The position numbers and the translations under genes were made by a program. Positions 1 to 7,580 of a DNA stretch of 9,996 nucleotides are shown piece after piece (the stretch's first letter is position 1; the number at the start of each line of letters is the position of its first letter). Origin of the DNA: an uncultured Sutterella sp. Its GTDB lineage: Bacteria > Pseudomonadota > Gammaproteobacteria > Burkholderiales > Burkholderiaceae_F. The stretch covers positions 1-9,996 of the forward strand of contig USHK01000030.1 in NCBI GenBank assembly GCA_900554375.1. The letters run 5' to 3'. The notes under the pieces are model-generated. The model was not told where the DNA came from, made no database searches, and was given only the letters and a program-made list of their open reading frames with translations.

Positions 1-69
1 GTGTTGGAAATGCCTGCGGATGCGGAGTTGGTCAAAAACTTCCTCGCCGAGCATGACGTTGGAAAATAA
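1..69 (+). CDS. C-terminal fragment of an unidentified protein
   Basis: The first reading frame is open from the window edge to a TAA at 67-69 and gives 22 residues ending in LVKNFLAEHDVGK. The codons used (GTC, AAC, TTC, CTC, GCC, GAG) resemble those of the downstream genes, and an intrinsic terminator starts 14 bases after the stop, which supports a real gene end. Frame 2 is also open over this short stretch, so the frame choice rests on codon use and terminator position. The fragment is too short to assign a family. Its position before mobB does not prove a cofactor role, because the terminator separates the two. Confidence 0.55.
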   Translation: MLEMPADAELVKNFLAEHDVGK

Positions 70-83
70 GTTTTAGTTTGAAG

Positions 84-115
84 AGGCTTGCTTAACCGCA
101 GGCCTTTTTGTTTTT
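84..115 (+). terminator. Intrinsic terminator abutting the mobB start codon
   Basis: AGGCTTGC (84-91) pairs with GCAGGCCT (98-105) around the loop TTAACC, giving an 8-bp stem with one G-T wobble. A T-rich run, TTTTTGTTTTT, follows to base 115. This is a textbook Rho-independent terminator for the gene ending at 69. It ends exactly where the mobB ATG begins at 116, so it could also act as an attenuator for the molybdenum cofactor operon; that second role is inference. Confidence 0.8.
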
Positions 116-643
116 ATGAAGATAGTTAATTTTGTTGGATACTCCGGCAGCGGCAAAACGACCCTGATCGAGAAAATCATTGCGCTGCTTGCAAAGCGCG
201 GTCTCAAAGTCTCGGCCGTTAAAAACGCTCATCACAATGTGAATATCGATAAGCCCGGGAAGGATTCTTATCGTTTTCGGGAAGCCGGCGCAGCGCAGGT
301 CATTGTGCACACAGGCGAGCGCTGGGCCATGCTGACAGAGACCCCGAAAGACAAGCCCACGCTTTCGGATTTAATCCGTCATTTAGATCCCGCGGATATC
401 GTGGTCGTCGAAGGTTTTAAAACCGAAGAGCAGGAGGCGCTTCGCCTGGAGGTATGGCGTAAGCTGGAACGGCACGAAACGCCGATTTGCGCCCATGATA
501 AACGGATCGCCGCGGTCGTGACCGATACGACGCACCCGGCATTTGGAGATCTGCCGATTTTTGATATAAATGATGCCGAAACTATTACTCGCTTCATAGT
601 CCGAGAGCTTGGCCTCGGAGATAGAGGAACACGGAAATGCTGA
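116..643 (+). CDS. mobB: Molybdopterin-guanine dinucleotide biosynthesis adaptor protein MobB
   Basis: MobB is a small GTP-binding P-loop protein that assists MobA in converting molybdenum cofactor to the guanine dinucleotide form used by DMSO-reductase-family enzymes in the cytoplasm. The 175-residue product has a Walker A loop at residues 8-16 (GYSGSGKTT), the MobB signature around residues 36-60 (H39/H40, then DKPGKDS at 45-51 and AGAA at 57-60), and VVVEGFK at 96-102. Length matches the family. ATG 116 is the only usable start: upstream in-frame codons back to the stop at 74-76 contain no ATG, GTG or TTG. There is no Shine-Dalgarno sequence in front of it, since the preceding bases are the T-run of a terminator, so initiation may be leaderless or depend on read-through. 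The 3' end overlaps moeA by 7 bases, which suggests translational coupling. The last residues (about 168-175) are poorly constrained. Confidence 0.95.
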   Translation: MKIVNFVGYSGSGKTTLIEKIIALLAKRGLKVSAVKNAHHNVNIDKPGKDSYRFREAGAAQVIVHTGERWAMLTETPKDKPTLSDLIRHLDPADIVVVEGFKTEEQEALRLEVWRKLERHETPICAHDKRIAAVVTDTTHPAFGDLPIFDINDAETITRFIVRELGLGDRGTRKC

Positions 644-1830
644 CAGTTGAACAAGCAAAAGCAAAGATTTTGGAAGGTGCGGAGGCAGTGGCCGAAGTAG
701 AAGATATGGTGACCCTTTATTCGGCAGGCAAAATCCTCGCTGAAGATATCGTCTCCGAAATTAAAGTTCCGCCTCTGGATAATTCTCAGATGGACGGTTA
801 TGCCGTTCGCTGCTCTGATTTTGCAGACAATCGCCGCAATTTTCCGGTTTCTCAGCGAATTTTTGCCGGTCACGTCGGAACCGAGCTTAAGCTCGGTACT
901 GTTGCCCGGATCTTTACCGGCGCTCCGATTCCTCCGGGTGCCGATGCGGTGATTCCTCAGGAAGAAGCTTCCGAGATGGAAGACGGCAGCGTTGAATTTC
1001 ATTGCGACCCGAAAGCGGGGGCTTGGATTCGAAGAGCCGGCTGCGATATCGATGTCGGTCAGACCGTATTGAAGAAGGGCGATCGTTTGACGCCACCGGC
1101 GCTCGGCGTTGCCGCCAGCATCGGCGTCTCGACGGTAAAGGTTTATCGTCCGATTCGTGTTTCGCTTTTCTTCACCGGCGACGAACTAGCGATGCCGGGA
1201 GAAAAGCTGGTTGAAGGCGGCATCTACAATTCCAATCGTTTCGTGCTCCGCGGTTTGCTCCACCAGTTAGGCTGCGATGTGGTCGACTACGGCAATATTC
1301 CCGATACGTTTGAAGCCACCTTAGAGGCTTTCCGTAAAGCCTCCCGCAAATCTGATTTCATTCTGACAAGCGGCGGAATGAGCGTGGGTGAGGCCGACTT
1401 TATCCGTCGGGCCGTTGAAGAACTCGGCAAGATGCAGATGTGGCGCATCGCAATGAAACCCGGTAAGCCGGTCGCCAAAGGTGAAGTCCGCGGTGTTCCG
1501 TTTATCGGTCTTCCCGGCAATCCAGTCTCTGGCTTTGTAACATTTCTGCTTTTTGCTCAGCCGCTGATTCTCAAACTTTCCGGCCGCAGTCAGATCGATG
1601 TAAAGGGCTATATCCTGCCGCTATCCTTCGATTACAAAGGAGGATCTCGCCGCGAATTCATTCGTGTGCGACGCAACAGCGCGGGAGAGCTGGAGAACTA
1701 CCGAACCCAAAACTCCGCCGTTCTAAGCTCCTGCACATGGGCCGACGGTCTTGCCGATATTCCGGCCGAAGCCGATCTCAAGAAGGGAGATTTGGTGACC
1801 TACATCCCGTTTACGGAATTCAATTTGTAA
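637..1830 (+). CDS. moeA: Molybdopterin molybdenumtransferase MoeA
   Basis: MoeA inserts molybdenum into adenylylated molybdopterin, releasing AMP and giving active Mo-cofactor. The 397-residue product is close to the usual length of about 400. Visible motifs in order: DNSQMDGYAVR at 48-58, RIFTGAPIPPGADAVIPQEE at 91-110, GIYNSNR at 195-201, TSGGMSVGEADF at 244-255, MKPGKPVAKG at 273-282 and GLPGNPVSGF at 291-300. These are the conserved blocks of the MoeA/gephyrin E domain, including the acidic residues of the MDGYA and GEAD motifs that line the active site in the Escherichia coli enzyme. The C-terminal beta-barrel domain IV follows from about residue 320. The ATG at 637 is preceded by GAGGA (624-628) at good spacing and overlaps the end of mobB; moaE follows 9 bases after the stop, so the three genes form one operon. 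Confidence 0.97.
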   Translation: MLTVEQAKAKILEGAEAVAEVEDMVTLYSAGKILAEDIVSEIKVPPLDNSQMDGYAVRCSDFADNRRNFPVSQRIFAGHVGTELKLGTVARIFTGAPIPPGADAVIPQEEASEMEDGSVEFHCDPKAGAWIRRAGCDIDVGQTVLKKGDRLTPPALGVAASIGVSTVKVYRPIRVSLFFTGDELAMPGEKLVEGGIYNSNRFVLRGLLHQLGCDVVDYGNIPDTFEATLEAFRKASRKSDFILTSGGMSVGEADFIRRAVEELGKMQMWRIAMKPGKPVAKGEVRGVPFIGLPGNPVSGFVTFLLFAQPLILKLSGRSQIDVKGYILPLSFDYKGGSRREFIRVRRNSAGELENYRTQNSAVLSSCTWADGLADIPAEADLKKGDLVTYIPFTEFNL

Positions 1831-1839
1831 GAGGCACCG

Positions 1840-2289
1840 ATGAAGATTGCAGTTCAAACCGAAGACTTTGATGTTCAGGCTGAAGTGGCAGCACTGCACG
1901 CATCTCCTAAGGTCGGCGCCGTCGTAATGTTTTTAGGCACGGTTCGTGACCTCAACGAAGGCGATGAAGTTGCTTCCATGACGCTCGAGCACTATCCCGG
2001 CATGACGGAAAAAGCGCTCACGGCAATTGTGGAAGAAGCAAAGAGGCGTTGGGAAATTATGGATGCGACGGTGATTCATCGCGTCGGCGAATTGTTTGCC
2101 ACCGATCAAATCGTCTTTGTCGGCGTTTCCGGCGGTCATCGCGGAGAAGCCTTTAAAGCCTGCGAGTTCATTATTGACTACTTGAAGACGGAAGCTCCGT
2201 TCTGGAAGAAAGAAAAAGTGGGTGCGGGTACGCGCTGGGTGCAGGCCAAAGACACCGACGAAGCTGCAAAATCCAAGTGGACCAAATAA
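1840..2289 (+). CDS. moaE: Molybdopterin synthase catalytic subunit MoaE
   Basis: MoaE forms the large subunit of molybdopterin synthase and, with thiocarboxylated MoaD, converts cyclic pyranopterin monophosphate to molybdopterin by adding the dithiolene sulfurs. The 149-residue product matches the family length. It has the GTVRD block at 33-37, LEHYPGM at 49-55, SGGHRGEAF at 97-105 (H100 and R101) and the catalytic LKTEAPFWKKE segment at 115-125, where K116 and K123 correspond to the essential lysines of the family. RWVQAKD near the end is also typical. GAGG at 1831-1834 is the ribosome binding site. No moaD lies beside it, so the small sulfur-carrier partner must be encoded elsewhere or lie upstream of the window. 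It is the last gene of the mobB-moeA-moaE cluster. Confidence 0.96.
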   Translation: MKIAVQTEDFDVQAEVAALHASPKVGAVVMFLGTVRDLNEGDEVASMTLEHYPGMTEKALTAIVEEAKRRWEIMDATVIHRVGELFATDQIVFVGVSGGHRGEAFKACEFIIDYLKTEAPFWKKEKVGAGTRWVQAKDTDEAAKSKWTK

Positions 2290-2384
2290 GCTCAAAATAA
2301 GAGAAAAACCCACGCCCGCCTCCGCGGAATCTTCAGAATAGACGCATGAGGGAACAGGAGTTGATGTCGAATGTTTCCTTAACA

Positions 2385-2391
2385 AAAGGAG
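2385..2391 (+). promoter_or_regulatory. Ribosome binding site of clpB
   Basis: AAAGGAG lies 12 bases before the clpB ATG at 2404, a strong Shine-Dalgarno core at slightly long spacing. The rest of the 114-base gap after moaE (2290-2403) holds no gene. I could not find a convincing moaE terminator or a clear heat-shock (sigma-32) or housekeeping promoter in it, so how clpB is transcribed remains open. Confidence 0.65.
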
Positions 2392-2403
2392 ATTTAAACT
2401 CTT

Positions 2404-5001
2404 ATGCGTCAAGATCAATTTACAACTCGGTTCCAAGAGTTGCTCGGAGAAGCACAATCGATGGCTGTTGAGCGTTCTCAGCAGTACATCGATCCGCTTC
2501 ACTTGCTTCTTGCGGTATTAAAGGACACCGAGGGCACAGGAAGGACGCTCTTAGAGCGCTCCGGCGTGAGAGTCAACGAACTCGAACGTAAGGTGAAGGA
2601 AGCCATCGGCAAACTGCCGGAAGTTTCCGGAGCTGCCGACAATGTCCAAATCAGCCGTGAGTTGATGGCAATCCTTAATTCGATGGAAAGGGAGGCCGAA
2701 AGACTCGGCGATAAATTCATTTCCACCGATCTCTTCCTTTTAGCCCTATGCGATAGCAAGTGTGACGCCGCACGTCTTGCGCAAGAGGAAGGCCTCAATA
2801 AACCGAGCCTAGAAAATGCAATTTTATCCGTGCGCGGAGGTGAAAAAGTGGACAATCCCGAAGCTGAGAACAATCGTGAAGCTCTAAAGAAGTACACGGT
2901 TGACCTGACCGAAAAGGCCAGAGAAGGAAAGCTCGATCCTGTGATTGGGCGAGATGACGAGATTCGTCGTGCGATGCAGATTCTGCAGCGCAGAAGTAAG
3001 AACAATCCGGTTCTTATCGGCGAACCCGGTGTTGGTAAGACTGCTGTTGTCGAAGGCTTAGCACAGCGTATTGTGAACGGCGAAGTGCCTGACACACTGC
3101 GCAACAAGCGCGTCTTAAGTCTCGATATGGCGGGCTTAGTGGCAGGTGCTAAATATCGCGGCGAATTCGAAGAACGTTTGAAAGCGCTGCTTAAAGAAGT
3201 AGTTGCCGAAGAAGGCCGCATCATTCTGTTTATTGACGAAATCCACACTGTGGTCGGCGCCGGTAAGACAGAAGGCGCGATGGATGCAGGCAATATGCTT
3301 AAGCCCGCACTTTCCCGCGGCGAACTGCACGTGATCGGTGCTACGACCTTGGATGAGTACAGAAAGTACATTGAAAAGGATCCGGCTCTGGAACGCCGTT
3401 TCCAGAAAGTGATTGTGAACGAACCGAGCGTCGAAGACACGATTGCTATTCTGCGCGGTCTGCAGGAAAAGTATGAAGTCCATCACGGCGTCGAAATTAC
3501 CGACCCGGCGATTGTTGCTGCAGCCGAACTTTCCGCTCGCTACATTACAGACCGCTTCCTTCCGGATAAGGCGATTGACTTGATTGATGAAGCGGCAGCA
3601 CGCATCAAGATGGAAATTGACTCCAAGCCGGAAGAACTCGATAAACTGGACCGCCGTCTGATTCAATTAAAGATCGAACGCGAAGCAGTCAAGAAAGAAA
3701 AAGACGAGGCCAGCAAGAAGCGTTTGAGCGGTTTGGAAGATGAAATCGCTAAGTTAAGCCGTGAATATTCAGACTTGGAAGAAATCTGGAAGAAAGAAAA
3801 GAACGCTGCGTTAGGTTCTAAAGAAGTCCGTGACGAAATCGACAAGCTCAAGACTAAGATGGAAGAGCTTCGCCGCTCCGGTAAGTATGAAGAACTCGCT
3901 GCGATTCAGTACGGCAAACTTCCCGAACTTGAAAAACAGCTCGTGAAGGAAGAAAAGGAAGAAACCAAGCTCTACGATGAAAAACCGAAGCTCCTGCGTA
4001 CACAGGTAGGTGCTGAAGAAATCGCAGAGGTGGTTTCTCGTGCAACCGGTATTCCGGTCTCCAAGATGATGGAAGGCGAACGCCAGAAACTCCTGGATAT
4101 GGCCAAGTACATCGGTAAGCGCGTTGTAGGACAGAAAGAAGCTGTTGATAAGGTTGTTGACGCGATTCTTCGTTCTCGTGCCGGCTTGTCCGACCCGAAT
4201 CGTCCTTACGGCTCCTTCCTCTTCCTCGGGCCGACAGGCGTCGGCAAGACAGAGCTTACAAAGGCTTTAGCCGAATTCCTGTTTGATACGGAAGACGCCA
4301 TGATTCGTATCGATATGAGCGAATTCATGGAGAAACACTCTGTGGCTCGTCTGATCGGTGCGCCTCCGGGATATGTCGGCTATGAAGAAGGCGGCTACTT
4401 AACTGAAGCCGTACGCCGTAAGCCCTACAGCGTGATTCTTCTCGATGAAGTTGAGAAAGCCCACCCGGATGTCTTCAACATCCTGCTTCAGGCCTTGGAC
4501 GACGGTCGTATGACTGACGGTCAGGGGCGAACGGTTGACTTCAAGAATACCGTCATCATTATGACTTCCAACCTCGGTTCTCACGAAATCATGAACCGTC
4601 AGGGTGAAGATCCTGAAGTTGTGAAAGAAGCCGTAATGGACGAAGTCAAGAAGCACTTCAGACCTGAATTCATTAACCGTATCGATGAAATCGTCGTCTT
4701 CAATGCTCTTGATCAGAAAGCTATTCGCGAAATCGCCCGTATCCAGATTCGTAAGCTTGCGAAACGTATGGAACAGCAGAACATCGGTCTGGACGTTACC
4801 GAAGCAGCATTGGACGAAATCGGTAAGGTGGGCTTTGATCCGCTGTTCGGTGCACGTCCGCTGCGCCGCGCGGTCCAAGATTATCTGGAAAACCAGATTG
4901 CTGTGGATATTCTCAAGGGCAAGTATGCTCCTGGAGACACGGTGTTTGTGGATTATGTCGACGGCAAATTCATTTTTGAAGACCGTAAAGACAACCGATA
5001 A
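2404..5001 (+). CDS. clpB: ATP-dependent protein disaggregase ClpB
   Basis: ClpB is a hexameric AAA+ chaperone that works with DnaK to pull proteins out of aggregates after heat stress in the cytosol. The 865-residue product has the full architecture: a ClpN repeat domain (about 1-145), a first ATPase domain with Walker A GEPGVGKT at 206-213 and Walker B LFIDEIH at 275-281, a charged coiled-coil middle domain (about 405-525) rich in Lys and Glu, and a second ATPase domain with Walker A GPTGVGKT at 609-616 and Walker [10 protein letters not shown] starting at 679. Pore-loop tyrosines are present: Y251 in AKYRG and Y657 in GYVGYEEGG. The C-terminal [10 protein letters not shown] motif completes domain D2. 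The middle domain separates it from ClpA, and there is no ClpX-binding peptidase loop evident. Nothing is missing or broken. It is flanked by its own ribosome binding site and a strong terminator, so it is probably a single-gene unit. Confidence 0.98.
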   Translation: MRQDQFTTRFQELLGEAQSMAVERSQQYIDPLHLLLAVLKDTEGTGRTLLERSGVRVNELERKVKEAIGKLPEVSGAADNVQISRELMAILNSMEREAERLGDKFISTDLFLLALCDSKCDAARLAQEEGLNKPSLENAILSVRGGEKVDNPEAENNREALKKYTVDLTEKAREGKLDPVIGRDDEIRRAMQILQRRSKNNPVLIGEPGVGKTAVVEGLAQRIVNGEVPDTLRNKRVLSLDMAGLVAGAKYRGEFEERLKALLKEVVAEEGRIILFIDEIHTVVGAGKTEGAMDAGNMLKPALSRGELHVIGATTLDEYRKYIEKDPALERRFQKVIVNEPSVEDTIAILRGLQEKYEVHHGVEITDPAIVAAAELSARYITDRFLPDKAIDLIDEAAARIKMEIDSKPEELDKLDRRLIQLKIEREAVKKEKDEASKKRLSGLEDEIAKLSREYSDLEEIWKKEKNAALGSKEVRDEIDKLKTKMEELRRSGKYEELAAIQYGKLPELEKQLVKEEKEETKLYDEKPKLLRTQVGAEEIAEVVSRATGIPVSKMMEGERQKLLDMAKYIGKRVVGQKEAVDKVVDAILRSRAGLSDPNRPYGSFLFLGPTGVGKTELTKALAEFLFDTEDAMIRIDMSEFMEKHSVARLIGAPPGYVGYEEGGYLTEAVRRKPYSVILLDEVEKAHPDVFNILLQALDDGRMTDGQGRTVDFKNTVIIMTSNLGSHEIMNRQGEDPEVVKEAVMDEVKKHFRPEFINRIDEIVVFNALDQKAIREIARIQIRKLAKRMEQQNIGLDVTEAALDEIGKVGFDPLFGARPLRRAVQDYLENQIAVDILKGKYAPGDTVFVDYVDGKFIFEDRKDNR

Positions 5002-5021
5002 GATCATCTGATCTCATTTGA

Positions 5022-5066
5022 GTTAAAGGCCGGGAGACCAACAATCTCTCGGCCTTAACTTATTTT
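5022..5066 (+). terminator. Intrinsic terminator of clpB
   Basis: The arm starting at 5022 (GTTAAAGGCCGGGAGA) pairs with TCTCTCGGCCTTAAC ending at 5059. The stem is about 15 bp with one bulged A and one G-T wobble, followed by TTATTTT. It starts 20 bases after the clpB stop. A small perfect inverted repeat (AGATCA-TC-TGATCT, 5001-5014) sits between the stop and the hairpin; its role is unknown and it may be chance. Confidence 0.88.
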
Positions 5067-5113
5067 GGAAGACGCGAGGAATAGAATAAGAAAAAACACT
5101 CTTAAGCCACGCC

Positions 5114-6340
5114 ATGTACGCACAAGGAACTCGCGGTCACAACATCCTCGCGATTTTTCTCGTTTCGATCGCTCACGCCAGCTCTCACTTTTATCATCTG
5201 GTAATTCCGTCTCTTTTCCCGTGGATTCTGCCGCACTTCGGATTGAATTTTCTTCAGGGCGGAACCTTGATGACGACGTTCTTTGTCACGAGTGCGGTCG
5301 GTCAATCTATGAGCGGGTTCCTAGTCGACAAAGTAGGCGGCCGTTCTTCTATGTACACGGGGCTGGTGTTGCTGATTGCAAGTGCTGTGGCTTTAGGCAT
5401 GGCAGAAAATGTCCCCATGCTTTATCTCTCGGCGATGCTTGCCGGCGCAGGCAATTCGGTATTTCATCCGAGCGATTATTCGCTGATGAACTACAACATT
5501 CAAGATAGGTTTTTGGGTCACGCCTTTGCGTGGCATAACATCACCGGCAATATCGGCTGGGCAATTTGTCCTTTCTTTATGGTGACCACTGCCGGCTGGT
5601 TCGGCTGGAGAGGAGCAGCGTTTGCGGCTTCTTCCGTGGCATTGATTGTTTTGGTTATCGAATTTGTATTCAGAGGTGTTTTCTCTCGCGATTCCGTCCG
5701 TGACAGTTCGCCGCCTACACCGAAAGAAAAAGAGGAGGGCACGTTCGGATTCCTGCGCGTTCCGGATGTTTGGTATTGCTTTATGTTTTTCTTTTTTACG
5801 TCCGGAGCGTTTGGTGTTCTTCAAAGCTTTTCTCAGACGATTTTCAAGAATGCCTATCATTTAAATCTGACAGGAGCATCCGCTGCGCTGACCGCTTATC
5901 TCCTGGGCGCCGGCGCCGGTGCTTTGGTCGGCGGATTCTTAACCAACCAACATAAGATCACGAGCAATCGTGTTGTCGCGTTGTGTCTTACATTCGCTGC
6001 CGTAATGGCTGCGATTCTAGCGTCACAGATTTTGACGGGGTATTGGGCAGTCGTTTTAATGTGCCTGATGGGTCTGGGAACAGGTGTGGCAGCTCCGAGC
6101 CGAGACATTATGATTCGTGGAGCTACAGTCGCTAAGCTTGGAAAGAAATCTTTCGGGCGAGTGTATGGCTTTACGTATTGCGGAATGGACGTGGGTCAGT
6201 CTCTGACACCAATTCTCTTTGGTCCGCTGCTTGATGTCGGTATGTTTACGGCGGTTCTTTTCGGCGTCGCGATCCTGCAGACCCTTGCGATATTTACAGC
6301 ACTTCGAGTTTCAACTCAGTCGAGTCCGTCCGCTGGTTAA
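5114..6340 (+). CDS. Major facilitator superfamily (MFS) transporter, possibly fosmidomycin-resistance-like
   Basis: This 408-residue, strongly hydrophobic protein is an inner-membrane secondary transporter with about 12 predicted helices in two halves. MFS motif A is visible in the loop between helices 2 and 3 (GFLVDKVGGR at 68-77). A charged, proline-containing central loop at about 191-215 (SRDSVRDSSPPTPKEKEE) divides the halves. HASSHFYHLVIPSLFP at 21-36 and GAGNSVFHPSDYS at 111-123 recall the Fsr (fosmidomycin resistance) branch, in which an NSxFHP-type block is typical; that comparison is from memory and the substrate is unknown. ATG 5114 is the only reasonable start, yet no good Shine-Dalgarno precedes it (GAGGAA at 5076-5081 is far away). 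The gene begins 48 bases after the clpB terminator, so it should have its own promoter. Its stop codon overlaps that of the convergent dinB. Confidence 0.85.
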   Translation: MYAQGTRGHNILAIFLVSIAHASSHFYHLVIPSLFPWILPHFGLNFLQGGTLMTTFFVTSAVGQSMSGFLVDKVGGRSSMYTGLVLLIASAVALGMAENVPMLYLSAMLAGAGNSVFHPSDYSLMNYNIQDRFLGHAFAWHNITGNIGWAICPFFMVTTAGWFGWRGAAFAASSVALIVLVIEFVFRGVFSRDSVRDSSPPTPKEKEEGTFGFLRVPDVWYCFMFFFFTSGAFGVLQSFSQTIFKNAYHLNLTGASAALTAYLLGAGAGALVGGFLTNQHKITSNRVVALCLTFAAVMAAILASQILTGYWAVVLMCLMGLGTGVAAPSRDIMIRGATVAKLGKKSFGRVYGFTYCGMDVGQSLTPILFGPLLDVGMFTAVLFGVAILQTLAIFTALRVSTQSSPSAG

Positions 6341-7437
6341 AGAAGCCGCGGTGTAAGTTCGTCCATATCGCCGAGATTCAACATGTTTTCTGTGTCTTCC
6401 TCCAAGCGATTTCCGATAGCGATTCCGAGTAAGCGCACGGTCTGATGATTGAAATCGATTTTTTCCAGCAAAGATTCAGCAGTATTAAGAATCTGAGATT
6501 TCTCATTAAAGACTGAGTTAGATGTATGTGTTCGCGTAATCGTTTTGAAGTTGTGGAAACGCACTTTTAAGGTCAGCGAACGGCCGAGGAAGTCGTTTTT
6601 ACGTAAGCGCGTCATTAGATAGTCGGTCAATTCGGAGAGCGTATCTTCTAATTTATTGAGGCTTCCTTCATCTTTTGAGAGTGTGATCTCGGCACTTACC
6701 TGTTTGCGAATGCGTTCGGCTCTGACGGGACGATCGTCAATGCCGCGAGCAAAGTTGTAATACGAGAGACCCGAACTGCCGAATTGCTCGATTAAAAACG
6801 AAAGATCTTTCTCCCGCAAATCCTTGCCGGTGAAGATTCCGAGGGCTTCCATCTTTTGAGAAGTCACTGGACCCACGCCCCAAATTGCTTTGACAGGGAG
6901 ACGTGCAATGAATTTAAGTGCGGCATCCGGGTGGATTACGCATAAGCCGTCGGGTTTACGCCAGTCGCTCGCAATTTTTGCGAGAAATTTATTGTAAGAG
7001 ACGCCGGCGGAAATAATGAGACCGATCTCTCGACGAACGTCCGCCTTGATGAGCTTTGCAATTTCCATTGCATAACCATAGTCGCGCCAGACATCAGTTA
7101 CGTCCAAGAATGCCTCATCGATAGAAACTTGTTCAATTAGATTTGCGTAGCGAGAAAATATTTCGAATACTTCCGCTGATGCTTTTTTGTACTCATCCAT
7201 TCGCCCGGGAACAAAGATCAAATTAGGGCAGAGTCTCGCCGCAACAGAGGAGGGCATTGCCGAACGCACTCCGAACTTTCTAGCCTCGTAGGAGGCAGAC
7301 GCAACGACACCGCGAGCAGAATTTAATCCGACAGCGATTGCTTTTCCCTGCAGCGAAGAATTGTCTCGCTGTTCGACAGAAGCGAAAAAGGCGTCGAGGT
7401 CGAGATGAATGATTCGGCGATAGTTATCGAGATTCAT
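6337..7437 (-). CDS. dinB: DNA polymerase IV (Y-family translesion polymerase)
   Basis: DinB copies damaged templates with low fidelity and lacks proofreading. The 366-residue product starts with the palm motif HLDLDAFFASVE at 11-22, where D13 is a metal ligand and F18 the likely steric gate. The second catalytic block SIDEAFLDVT is at 105-114 (D107, E108). GVSYNKFLAKIASDWRKPDG at 145-164 is the conserved thumb-side motif, and WGVGPVTSQKMEALGI at 186-201 is a helix-hairpin-helix. The little-finger domain spans about 245-345. Length is close to the roughly 350 of Escherichia coli Pol IV. The tail ends in NMLNLGDMDELTPRLL, with no canonical QLxLF beta-clamp motif that I can recognise, so clamp binding may use a variant such as the NMLNLG segment. 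I see no Shine-Dalgarno before the ATG (complement of 7435-7437) and no LexA box of the CTGT-N8-ACAG form in the short upstream region. Confidence 0.95.
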   Translation of the reverse strand: MNLDNYRRIIHLDLDAFFASVEQRDNSSLQGKAIAVGLNSARGVVASASYEARKFGVRSAMPSSVAARLCPNLIFVPGRMDEYKKASAEVFEIFSRYANLIEQVSIDEAFLDVTDVWRDYGYAMEIAKLIKADVRREIGLIISAGVSYNKFLAKIASDWRKPDGLCVIHPDAALKFIARLPVKAIWGVGPVTSQKMEALGIFTGKDLREKDLSFLIEQFGSSGLSYYNFARGIDDRPVRAERIRKQVSAEITLSKDEGSLNKLEDTLSELTDYLMTRLRKNDFLGRSLTLKVRFHNFKTITRTHTSNSVFNEKSQILNTAESLLEKIDFNHQTVRLLGIAIGNRLEEDTENMLNLGDMDELTPRLL

Positions 7438-7439
7438 AG

Positions 7440-7469
7440 TTGAATTTTCGCATTATTCGGTGCTTTTAT
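7440..7469 (+). promoter_or_regulatory. Candidate promoter for the DMT transporter
   Basis: TTGAAT at 7440-7445 could be a -35 box and TTTTAT at 7464-7469 a -10 box, with 18 bases between them and an extended TG-C element at 7461-7463. Each hexamer matches consensus at 4 of 6 positions. Transcription would begin near 7476 and leave an untranslated leader of about 105 bases before the start at 7581. This is a motif match only. Confidence 0.3.
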
Positions 7470-7569
7470 CCTGCCGAAAAAAGTAAAGAATTTTCTAAAA
7501 AAGAGGATTTCTTAAAAAGAGTTGAAATGCATTCAGTGATGCCACAAAGCTGGCAAACTCAAGAAGCAG

Positions 7570-7574
7570 AGGAG
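7570..7574 (+). promoter_or_regulatory. Ribosome binding site that sets the DMT transporter start
   Basis: AGGAG sits 6 bases before ATG 7581, which is ideal spacing. The in-frame TTG at 7440 has no such site, so the shorter start is preferred over an extension of 47 hydrophilic, charged residues with no family resemblance. Confidence 0.8.
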
Positions 7575-7580
7575 ACGAGA

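Noticed and set aside
2290..2403. Heat-shock sigma-32 promoter before clpB
   Set aside because: Only a weak resemblance (CTCAAA at 2291, then CCCACG at 2309); too far from the CTTGAA/CCCCAT consensus to claim.
2499..3440. Long minus-strand open frame opposite clpB (313 codons)
   Set aside because: Shadow of the clpB codon pattern; low-complexity Ser/Arg-rich product without a recognisable domain.
7440..7580. N-terminal extension of the DMT transporter from TTG 7440
   Set aside because: It has no ribosome binding site and no conserved residues, and it overlaps the likely promoter; ATG 7581 has AGGAG at ideal spacing.
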